A stretch of DNA of 37,031 nucleotides from Firmicutes bacterium CAG:534. GTDB lineage: Bacteria; Bacillota; Clostridia; Lachnospirales; Lachnospiraceae. Within the stretch, counting starts at the first letter, position 1, and the number at the start of each line of letters is the position of its first letter. A program made the position numbers and the translations under genes. The notes below the pieces were generated by a model. That model saw nothing but the letters and a program-made list of their open reading frames with translations, was not told where the DNA came from and did no database searches. The DNA is taken from the NCBI GenBank assembly GCA_000436115.1, contig FR894550.1:32031-69061 (forward strand), read 5' to 3'. Of the stretch, positions 7,098-14,896 are shown one piece after another.

Positions 7098-8423
7098 TTT
7101 CTCCCATTGCTTCTTTGCCCGGCTGTAAAAGAAAAGGGATACCGCCGTTCCCACGCTCCAGCCCACGGGCCATGCGCACCAGATCCCGATCACCCCAAAG
7201 GCTCCTGAAAAGGCCGTTGCCAGAACCACCCTAAGGATCAGGTCTGTAAAGGTTGAAACCATAAACTGCACCATACGGCTTGTTCCCCTCAGGGCGCCGT
7301 CTGCCACCAGCTTCACGGATACCACAAAATAAAAAGGAGAAAGGATCCTGAGGATCTGAATTCCCGTATCCATGGCAAGTCCCTTTGGATTTTCCATAAA
7401 CAGGTACACAAACCATCTTCCCCACAAAACGTACACGATCACAATGGGAATACAGAGCAGAAAGACCATTTTCAGCCCCGCCTTAAATCCGCTGTGGATC
7501 CGTTCATATTTTCCTGCCCCCAAATTCTGGGAGGCAAAATTGGAAATCCCGTTTGCCAGGGTGGTAAGGGAGGTGATCACCAGATTGTTCAGCTTAATGG
7601 CGGCCGCATATCCCGCAATGACGGGAGCCCCGTAGCCGTTGATCAGGCTTTGGATGATGATATTGCCCACAGACACAAAGCTTTGCTGCAAAATGCTGGG
7701 CACTGCCACCGCTGCAATCTGTCCGAAAATGTGGAGGGAAAAGATCCTGGGTTTCCTTTCGCTGACCATTTGGGATAGCCTTTTAAAGATAACAACAATG
7801 GCAAGAATGCAGCTTACGCCCTGACACAGAAAAGTAGCCCATGCCACGCCTGCAACTCCCATTGCCAGGAACCGTACAAAAAGATAATCCACCAGGATAT
7901 TGGCAATGGAGGAAAAGGCCAGGAACACAAACGGCGTTCTTGAATCTCCCATGGCAGAAAAAATCCCTGTGGCAATATTGTAAAAGAAAAGAAAGGGAAG
8001 CCCCAGCATATAGATCAGAAGATACAGCCTGGAATCCGCCATGATCTCTGCCGGCGTATGGATCAGTCCCAGCATAAAATCGCAGCCCAGAATGCCGCCC
8101 GCCATAAGCAGAAGACATAAAATGCCGCCGCTTAAAAAGGTGGTATAAACTGCAGTTTTTACATTGTGGATCTCCCCTGACCCGAAGTATCTGCTGACGA
8201 TCACAGAACAGCCGATATTACAGCCAAAAGCAACAGCTATGAAGATCAAAGTAATCTCATAGCTGTTGCCTACTGCTGCAAGGGCATTTTCTCCAACAAA
8301 TTTTCCTGCAATCAGACTGTCAGCAATGTTATAAAGCTGCTGAAAGATAATGCTTCCAAATAAGGGAAGGCAAAAACTCCACAAAACCCGGGAGGGCTCT
8401 CCCTTTGTCAGATCCTTATTCAT
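7092..8423 (-). CDS. MATE family multidrug/organic exporter
   Basis: A 443-residue protein with about 12 membrane spans. The N-terminus, PLFGSIIFQQLYNIADSL followed by GENALAAVGNS, is characteristic of the MATE branch common in Clostridia, as is the internal repeat near residues 235-260 (QSFVSVGNIIIQSLIN). MATE proteins export cationic drugs or metabolites in exchange for Na+ or H+; the substrate cannot be told. Its ATG overlaps the stop of the ketopantoate-reductase-like gene by 4 nt (ATGA, 8420-8423), so it is probably translated from the same message. Its stop codon is embedded in repeat copy A. Confidence 0.93.
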   Translation of the reverse strand: MNKDLTKGEPSRVLWSFCLPLFGSIIFQQLYNIADSLIAGKFVGENALAAVGNSYEITLIFIAVAFGCNIGCSVIVSRYFGSGEIHNVKTAVYTTFLSGGILCLLLMAGGILGCDFMLGLIHTPAEIMADSRLYLLIYMLGLPFLFFYNIATGIFSAMGDSRTPFVFLAFSSIANILVDYLFVRFLAMGVAGVAWATFLCQGVSCILAIVVIFKRLSQMVSERKPRIFSLHIFGQIAAVAVPSILQQSFVSVGNIIIQSLINGYGAPVIAGYAAAIKLNNLVITSLTTLANGISNFASQNLGAGKYERIHSGFKAGLKMVFLLCIPIVIVYVLWGRWFVYLFMENPKGLAMDTGIQILRILSPFYFVVSVKLVADGALRGTSRMVQFMVSTFTDLILRVVLATAFSGAFGVIGIWCAWPVGWSVGTAVSLFFYSRAKKQWEKD

Positions 8424-9340
8424 TTGATGACACCCATGTTTTTCTCCTCCAACGCCTTGATGGCGTGGTAAGCAAATTCATTAAAAGGAGTTTCTACGGA
8501 AAGCTCCTTTCCCATTCGTATTAATGTACCGGAAAACATATCGATTTCCGTAGGACGCTTTGCGTCCAGATCCTGCAGGGTGGAAAACCTTGCCTCTGGT
8601 GAAAAGGCCGCATTTCCGCCGGAAATATTGTTCTCATCACTGATGTCAATTCCAAGGGCCGCCGCTACCTGCACCACTTCCTCCCGCAGTCTTTTGCTGA
8701 TGTAGGCCACATGCTGGCTGTCGTTATACGCTCCAAGTCCGCAGTTTATGATCGCCTGGGGCAGATTTTTGCTGATGTTCAGCGCATATTTATACCAGAT
8801 ATCCCGCTCGATATTGTCGCGCACATGATAGTGGACCTGGGTTCCTGAAAACAGCTCTGAAAGGGCCTTTATCCTTTCACTTTCCTGTCCGTCCTTTTCT
8901 CCGAAAAAGATCCCCTCGGTGGTCTCCTGATTATAGGAAATCCTGTCTTCCTTTCTCTCTGAGGCGATCTTGATCATGGAATATACCATATGCTCCATGC
9001 CGATCCGCTCTCCGATCACCTTTTCACTGTCCACTCCGTTCATGGGGCTTAATACGATCGTATGGGAATCTATGATCTTTTCGATCATGGGCAGCGCTGC
9101 CTCAAGGGCTCCGTATTTTACCGTAACCAGAACCAGATCGGCTCCTTTTGCTTCCTTAGGTGTTTTCACATGCAGGGGAATCTTCCTGTCATTTACCGTG
9201 ATCCCGTTTTCTGATAATCTTTGCTTCCTTTCCCCTTCTGCCACGGTCCATAATCCGTCCTTCAGTTTTGGGGAAAGTCCGGCAATAAAATAGCTTCCTA
9301 TGGCTCCAGCCCCTATCACTGCCGCTGTCTTAATTTCCAT
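8420..9340 (-). CDS. Ketopantoate reductase family oxidoreductase (2-dehydropantoate 2-reductase-like)
   Basis: A 306-residue NAD(P)-dependent reductase. The Rossmann loop is VIGAGAIGSYF near the start, followed by LVTVKYGALE and SPMNGVDSE. IWYKYALNISKN holds the catalytic lysine and asparagine of the family, and the C-terminal domain has DAKRPTEID. The frame opens at 9352, but that ATG abuts its purine run; the ATG at 9340 sits 11 nt after AAAGGA, so it is chosen. The family reduces ketopantoate to pantoate for coenzyme A, but many paralogues act on other 2-keto acids. With no pan genes nearby and MATE and GH2 as neighbours, a paralogous role is likely. No symbol is given. Confidence 0.85.
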   Translation of the reverse strand: MEIKTAAVIGAGAIGSYFIAGLSPKLKDGLWTVAEGERKQRLSENGITVNDRKIPLHVKTPKEAKGADLVLVTVKYGALEAALPMIEKIIDSHTIVLSPMNGVDSEKVIGERIGMEHMVYSMIKIASERKEDRISYNQETTEGIFFGEKDGQESERIKALSELFSGTQVHYHVRDNIERDIWYKYALNISKNLPQAIINCGLGAYNDSQHVAYISKRLREEVVQVAAALGIDISDENNISGGNAAFSPEARFSTLQDLDAKRPTEIDMFSGTLIRMGKELSVETPFNEFAYHAIKALEEKNMGVIK

Positions 9341-9394
9341 CCTGCATCTCATCCTTTCCCGTTTTTATCTAAGATGCTATCACTCTTTTTCGGA

Positions 9395-12300
9395 TTATTC
9401 AATACTGAACTGAAAATCTTTAAAATCAAAACAGCTGCCCGGCATAAATACAAAGGTCACCGTCTGCTTTCCCTTTACCTTTGAAAGCACAAATTCCTTC
9501 TCTTCATATTCTATGCCTTCCCCAAATTCTACGATCTGCTTGCTTTCCTCCTCCCCGTCAAAGAAACGGACATGGATGGAGCAGGCGCCCTTCGGCGCCC
9601 TGCCGCAGATCGTAAGCTTTCCGGTTCCTTCCTCCCCGAAATCCATTTCCCTAAATTCCAGAGATACATTATTACCGATCTGCTCCACACAGCCTTCTCT
9701 TTTCTGGAAGCTGTCCCCATAAACGGCGTCCGCCTCCGACGCCAGCAGCCGCAGAAATGCTTTGTTCTGCCTTTGGAAGGAAAATCCCTTGATATGGATC
9801 TTTTGATGAAGAAGAAAGCTGATGGTGGTTATTCCCTTCAGCCTCCGGCAAAGCCGGAAGGTCTCCGGCTGGTAAACATTCCAGATGGAAGGCTTCTGAT
9901 AAATTCCCTGAAACAAAAGACTGCTTCCTTCTTTCCCCGGGATCCCCTCATAAATCTGGATGTCATAGGGCTGACTGTCCAGTGCAAAAATAGGGATCGT
10001 GATCTCGTCAGATCCTGTCTGCCCAAAATCAATGTTTCCGTAGGAAACAACCGTTTCCCCATCTCTGGCGGTTGCTACCCCTCTTTCATTTCCATTTCCC
10101 ACCTCTCCCCGGAAGGAGGTATAAAGACTGCCGCAAATAAAATCATAAGGATCCAGGTAGGCCTGTCCCATACCGGTGATGGTAAACTCAAGCTGGGAGA
10201 TCAGACGGATCTTTCCTGTTCCGCTTTTTGACATACATCTCAGGCGGAAAGCGCCGTCGCCCTTTGCCGTCATGACCGCCTTACTTTCCTCCTGCACAAC
10301 CTCCACCAGGTTACAAGGAACGCCTCCATCTCCCACCGCCTGGAAGATCAACTCATGATCCTGTGCCTCTTCCGGCTCAATATGGGCCTTTGCAGTCAGA
10401 ACCTGATGCTCCTTGTCAAAGCTTTGTCCCTCCGGTGCTGTCAGTGTGATCTTTCTGACCGGGATCTCTTCCTCCCTTCCGGTCACCACCGGCCGCTTTG
10501 TGTTCTTTTCCCTTTTGGTGATCATCCCGCCTATGCTGCTTCCTTCTGCGCTATACAGGGACAGCCGGGCAGGGATCAGGCCGGGGGCCGTAACAAGGAC
10601 TTCGATCTCCCCGGGGGCATTATCTGTCTGGATCATGGCCAGAAGCTTTCCGTTAAATAGCCTGCGGCTGATTCCTTTATAACTGTCCTCGTCGGTGCTG
10701 TCGCCATTATCAAGGCCCACCAGCCTTCCCGCTCCCGTTACCTCTACGGTCACTCTGTCACAGGCATTTTCCACCGGATACCCCTGCTGGTCGCAGGTTC
10801 CGATCTCTACAAAAAAGAGGCTTACTCCGTCTGCAGGCTCCTCTGTGCTCTCCGGCTTTAACACGATCCGCTTTGAGTCCCCAAAGGAATGCTTCTTCCT
10901 TCTTGCAAGCTCTCTGCCTTCCTCATCATAGGCAGCCGCAAGCAGCTCTCCCGGCTCGTAAAGGGCCTGATAATCTGCGATCACCTTTTTTCCGCTTCCG
11001 GGCGCCTTTGAAAGCTTCTGCTTTCCCAGGCTTCTTCCGTTCAAAAAGAGCTCTACCACCGGCGCATTGGAGCAGACCCGGATATCGATCTGCTGTCCCG
11101 GATTAAAATCCCAGTAAGGAAGCACATGCACAAAAGGCTCCTTTTCCACATCCACAAAAGCGCTCTTCCACATATAATAGGTATCCTTGGGAAATCCAGC
11201 CGTATCCACCTGGCCAAAGTAGGAATTCTTCGTATGATAAGGGGTAGGCTCCCCAATGTAATCAAAGCCTGTCCAAAGAAACTGCCCCATGGAAAAAGGC
11301 GTATCCCTGTCTATGGTAATACAGTTCTCCACCGATCTGGCTCCCCAGCTGGTAATACTGTTTCCCAGTGCAGAACACTGTTCATCATCCTCTGCCAGGA
11401 TCCCTGCATGCAGGGGAAAATGGTATACTCCTCTGCTCTGCACGATAGAAGAGGTCTCACTTCCGTAGATCACCCAGTCCGGGTGTTCCCTGTGATGCTT
11501 CTCATAGTATTTTTCCGAATAATTATATCCGGCGATCTTCAAAATATCTGCGCATTTCTGGGCATTTTCCCAGGGCATATAATTGGAGCCTATGGTAGGG
11601 CGGGCATTCTGGCAGGGATCATATTTTTCTACCAGCTCCTTAAGCTCCCTGGTCAGCTCCAGTCCCCTTTCCCCTGCATGGGTATCATAGATCTCATTTC
11701 CAATACTAAGCAGGATCACACTGGGATGGTTCCTGTCCCTCTTCACCCAGCTTTCCACATCCCTTTCATGCCAGTCCTTAAAAAATCTGGCATAATCGTA
11801 TTCCGTTTTTGACCTTTCCCACATATCAAAGGCCTCGGAGATCATCAAAAATCCCATTTCGTCTGCAAGACGCATAAAATCCGGTGCCATCATATTATGG
11901 GAGCCCCGGATGGCGTTTACCCCCATTTCCTTCAGGATCCTGAATTTTCTCCTGATGGCGCTGACATTTACCGCCGCCCCAAGGGCCCCCAGATCATGAT
12001 GCTCACAGACGCCCTTCAGCTTGCAGTGCTTTCCGTTCAGGAAAAATCCCCTGTCGGGGTCAAAGGCCGTTTCCCGAAAGCCCACCCCATTTTCCTCCTG
12101 CTGAAGGATCTCATTTTCCTTCTGCAGCATGGTCGTAAGGGAATAAAGCACAGGCTCTTCGGTATCCCACAGACGAGGAGCCTGTACCAGGTAATACTGT
12201 GTTTCAAAAAAACTGCCGTTTTCTTCCCGGCTCTCTGCCTTTTCCTTTGAAAGTCCCGGAAAAAAGGAGCTGTCCACCTTCTGCAGCGGGATTTCCTTTC

Positions 12301-12865
12301 CCTGCAGGGAAAGTCTGTGGGAGATTACTGCCTCCCTGTCCTTCCCGCCGCGCAGCTCGGTTTCCACCCGGAGGACGAAATCCTCTCCCCTTTTTCTGGT
12401 ACTGATATAAATTCCATCCTCGGCAATATAAGTCTTTTCCGTTATCTTAAGCCATACATTCCGGTAGATCCCTGCGCCGGAATACCACCTGCTGTTTGGA
12501 TTTCGGAAGGTAGCGCAGACACAGATCTCATTTTCCCCCTTTTGCAGAAAGGGACCAAGTTCAAAGGTAAAGCCGGAATAACCGTATTTCCATTCAAATG
12601 CCGGCGCCTGATTAATATAAATGCAGCAGTCCATATAGACCCCTTCAAAGGTGAGAAACACCCGCTTTTCCCTATCTCCGTCCCAGTAAAACTGCTTACG
12701 GTACCAGCCTCTGCTGTCCTCATACAGCTTTGTGGCATCATAGATCAGCCAGTCATGAGGCACATCCACCGGCTGAAATTCCTCTGCTTTTTGCTGCACG
12801 TCCGTAAAATTTTCCTCCGGCTGCGTCTTTAAAAACACCCATCCGTCATTCCACAGTGTTTTCAT
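9395..12865 (-). CDS. Glycoside hydrolase family 2 (beta-galactosidase-type) with DUF4982 and tandem CBM6-like modules
   Basis: A 1156-residue enzyme. The order is a GH2 sugar-binding jelly roll (about 1-160), an Ig-like domain (to ~270), a TIM barrel (~275-575) with acid/base E391 (SIGNEI) and nucleophile E470 (YGSETSS), DUF4982 (~580-645, AFVELFLNGRSLG-like), an Ig-like segment with the GDSTDEDSYKG site (~690-770), then two CBM6-like beta-sandwiches (~906-1031 and ~1043-1156), both with a (I/M)DFG strand and an aromatic-rich binding face. No signal peptide is present, so it should act on imported oligosaccharides. Start chosen at 12865, where AGGAGG lies 6 nt before ATG; this start lies inside the esterase gene (20-nt overlap), so the two are coupled. 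Exact sugar specificity is not readable. Confidence 0.93.
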   Translation of the reverse strand: MKTLWNDGWVFLKTQPEENFTDVQQKAEEFQPVDVPHDWLIYDATKLYEDSRGWYRKQFYWDGDREKRVFLTFEGVYMDCCIYINQAPAFEWKYGYSGFTFELGPFLQKGENEICVCATFRNPNSRWYSGAGIYRNVWLKITEKTYIAEDGIYISTRKRGEDFVLRVETELRGGKDREAVISHRLSLQGKEIPLQKVDSSFFPGLSKEKAESREENGSFFETQYYLVQAPRLWDTEEPVLYSLTTMLQKENEILQQEENGVGFRETAFDPDRGFFLNGKHCKLKGVCEHHDLGALGAAVNVSAIRRKFRILKEMGVNAIRGSHNMMAPDFMRLADEMGFLMISEAFDMWERSKTEYDYARFFKDWHERDVESWVKRDRNHPSVILLSIGNEIYDTHAGERGLELTRELKELVEKYDPCQNARPTIGSNYMPWENAQKCADILKIAGYNYSEKYYEKHHREHPDWVIYGSETSSIVQSRGVYHFPLHAGILAEDDEQCSALGNSITSWGARSVENCITIDRDTPFSMGQFLWTGFDYIGEPTPYHTKNSYFGQVDTAGFPKDTYYMWKSAFVDVEKEPFVHVLPYWDFNPGQQIDIRVCSNAPVVELFLNGRSLGKQKLSKAPGSGKKVIADYQALYEPGELLAAAYDEEGRELARRKKHSFGDSKRIVLKPESTEEPADGVSLFFVEIGTCDQQGYPVENACDRVTVEVTGAGRLVGLDNGDSTDEDSYKGISRRLFNGKLLAMIQTDNAPGEIEVLVTAPGLIPARLSLYSAEGSSIGGMITKREKNTKRPVVTGREEEIPVRKITLTAPEGQSFDKEHQVLTAKAHIEPEEAQDHELIFQAVGDGGVPCNLVEVVQEESKAVMTAKGDGAFRLRCMSKSGTGKIRLISQLEFTITGMGQAYLDPYDFICGSLYTSFRGEVGNGNERGVATARDGETVVSYGNIDFGQTGSDEITIPIFALDSQPYDIQIYEGIPGKEGSSLLFQGIYQKPSIWNVYQPETFRLCRRLKGITTISFLLHQKIHIKGFSFQRQNKAFLRLLASEADAVYGDSFQKREGCVEQIGNNVSLEFREMDFGEEGTGKLTICGRAPKGACSIHVRFFDGEEESKQIVEFGEGIEYEEKEFVLSKVKGKQTVTFVFMPGSCFDFKDFQFSIE

Positions 12866-14780
12866 TGGTATCCTCCTGCTTTTCATTAACAAAGGGGGAC
12901 AGGGGAAAACCTGCCCTGTTATAGATCATTGCCCCGTGGCTTATGTTGGAGAATAAATAACGCACCCCACAGGGTCTGATCCGGATCCTTTCTACCGGCG
13001 TTAAGCGGATCGTATCTTCCTTTATGACCGCTGCTGCCCTGTGCCAGATCCCCTGCTCGTCCCGCAGTTCAAAGTCCCTGATCTCTTTTCCCTTTTCTCC
13101 TCCATAGGCATACATGCCGTCGGTAATATTCTTAAAATAAAGCAGAACGGCTCCGGTCTTTTCCATTTCATAATCGATCCCGCATATCTCCGGCCCCTCG
13201 CATTCAGAGGCGATCCCATAAAGCATTTTTGCCGCCAGCATGGCAAGCCGGAAGCCTACCTCCTTTTTATTAAGGGGATGCAGGTCGTTGTCCTCCCCCA
13301 GATCCATTGTTACCGCCATTCCCACCCGGGGAAGCTTTTTCGCCCTTCTTTGCAGCTCCCGCACCACGGGCCATCCCTGTCCGGTCTCATCTGCATCGCT
13401 GTCATACCGGTCAATGGCAAAATTGGGAAGCTGCACATACAAAAACGGCAGCTCTTCTCCCCATTCCTTCCGGTAACCGGCCACCATACGCTTCATAAGC
13501 TCCAGGTATACCTCCGGTACATGGGTATTGGATTCTCCCTGATACCACAAAATTCCCGCTAACGTGTATGGCCTGCAGGGCGCCACCATGCCGTTATATA
13601 AGCCGGTAGGCTTCCAGTTCACAAAATCCGTAGGCTCTATCTGTTCACAGGCCGCCCCGATCTCATAGTACCATTTCCCTGTAAGATCAATCTCCTCCTC
13701 GTCATTCCAGAGAGCATATTTTTTGCCGTCTGTAAACCGTCCATGCCCGTTTTCACATTTCACCCGGATCACAATGGTATTTTCCCCTTCCCTTAAAAGT
13801 CCCTCGGGGATTTCATACTTGCGGGGAGGATACTGGTAATCCGTATGTCCCACCATCACTCCGTTAATATAAACAGTATCGCTGTCCACAATGGTGCCAA
13901 GCCAGAGCTTTGCGGCTTTGCCGGCAAGCCCTCCCGTTACCTGGAAGTTTCTCAAAAACCACACGCTTCCGATAAATCCCTGCAGCTGCGTATCCCTGAA
14001 AAAGAAGGGGATGGAAACCTCCTTAAAAGAGGGCTCCGGAGCCTTCAGCTCCTTAAAATTCCGTTTAAGTCCCTGATCCTGCTCGTCCAGGTTTCTGTGC
14101 CAGGCCTCCATATTTTCCTGGTTCCTTTCAAGCTGCCCGGCTACGAAAGCATCATCTGCATATTTTTCTGCAAGAAGCAGATCCTCCACATCTCCCTGCA
14201 GCATTTCCCTGCTCATCCATGACTGGATCCTGGAGCCCCCAAGACTGGTATTGATCAGTCCCACCGGAACCCCTGTCATCTGATACATCTGCTTTGCAAA
14301 AAAGTAGGCGGTAGCCGAAAACTTCAGGATCGTGCCCGTATCTGCTTTCTCCCAGCTTCCCGACTGCAGTTCCCGTAAAGGCCCATGAAAATCACTGTGT
14401 TCTATGACCTTAAAGGTTCTGATAAAGGGTTCGCTGCACTCCCTGATCTCCTCCGGATAACGGTCCTTTACACGCTCCATGGGAAGCTCCATATTGGATT
14501 GTCCGGCACAGAGCCATACATCCCCGATCAGAATGTCCGTCACAACGATCTCTTCCCCGTTTTCATTTCCAATATACAGGTTATAAGGCCCTCCCGGCTC
14601 CATAGGCGGCAGGACGGCTTCAAATCTCCCCTGCCCGTCCGCAACCGCTACATATTCTTCTCCCAGAAAGGAAAGCATCACTTTTCTTCCCGGTCTGTCA
14701 AAGCCCCACATTTTGATCTGCTTTTTTTGCTGCAGGATCATCCCGTCACTGATCAGTCTTGGCAGTCTTAAGTCTCCCAT
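12846..14780 (-). CDS. SGNH-type sialate O-acetylesterase family protein
   Basis: A 644-residue cytoplasmic esterase. The nucleophile block is LCAGQSNMELP with S95, the second block is ILWYQGESNTH (E416), and the catalytic aspartate-histidine block is NDLHPLNKKEVG (H501). A beta-sandwich resembling the GH2 sugar-binding fold is inserted at about 260-380, between the halves of the hydrolase domain, as usual in this family. Members remove O-acetyl groups from sialic acid or from plant glycans such as xylan and pectin. With GH2 downstream and no sialidase or nan genes, plant-glycan deacetylation is the better guess. GGAGG lies 6 nt before the ATG. Confidence 0.92.
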   Translation of the reverse strand: MGDLRLPRLISDGMILQQKKQIKMWGFDRPGRKVMLSFLGEEYVAVADGQGRFEAVLPPMEPGGPYNLYIGNENGEEIVVTDILIGDVWLCAGQSNMELPMERVKDRYPEEIRECSEPFIRTFKVIEHSDFHGPLRELQSGSWEKADTGTILKFSATAYFFAKQMYQMTGVPVGLINTSLGGSRIQSWMSREMLQGDVEDLLLAEKYADDAFVAGQLERNQENMEAWHRNLDEQDQGLKRNFKELKAPEPSFKEVSIPFFFRDTQLQGFIGSVWFLRNFQVTGGLAGKAAKLWLGTIVDSDTVYINGVMVGHTDYQYPPRKYEIPEGLLREGENTIVIRVKCENGHGRFTDGKKYALWNDEEEIDLTGKWYYEIGAACEQIEPTDFVNWKPTGLYNGMVAPCRPYTLAGILWYQGESNTHVPEVYLELMKRMVAGYRKEWGEELPFLYVQLPNFAIDRYDSDADETGQGWPVVRELQRRAKKLPRVGMAVTMDLGEDNDLHPLNKKEVGFRLAMLAAKMLYGIASECEGPEICGIDYEMEKTGAVLLYFKNITDGMYAYGGEKGKEIRDFELRDEQGIWHRAAAVIKEDTIRLTPVERIRIRPCGVRYLFSNISHGAMIYNRAGFPLSPFVNEKQEDTNENTVE

Positions 14781-14796
14781 AATTTCCTCCGTTCCC

Positions 14797-14836
14797 GAAA
14801 AAAAATATCCTATACCTTTTTTCAGTATAGGATATT
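14797..14836 (-). terminator. Rho-independent terminator after the ECF/transglutaminase operon
   Basis: On the minus strand a perfect 12-bp stem (14825-14836 pairing with 14804-14815, core ATATCCTATAC/GTATAGGATAT) with a 9-nt loop is followed by a run of T. It ends only about 17 nt before the esterase ATG. It could therefore also act as an attenuator for esterase-GH2 if a promoter lies in 14837-14896, where I see no good one. Confidence 0.9.
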
Positions 14837-14896
14837 CCCTGCCCTGTTGCTGTTCATTTCAAACGGTCTGCTTCTCAAATATTGCTTTTATCCGCC

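Noticed and set aside
6834..7208. Plus-strand open frame sharing a peptide with another frame at 22741-23451
   Set aside because: The shared peptide is only the translation of the two repeat copies. Both frames lie across regulatory DNA and antisense to real genes.
11126..11812. 228-codon plus-strand open frame
   Set aside because: It is a shadow of the GH2 catalytic domain with no recognisable content.
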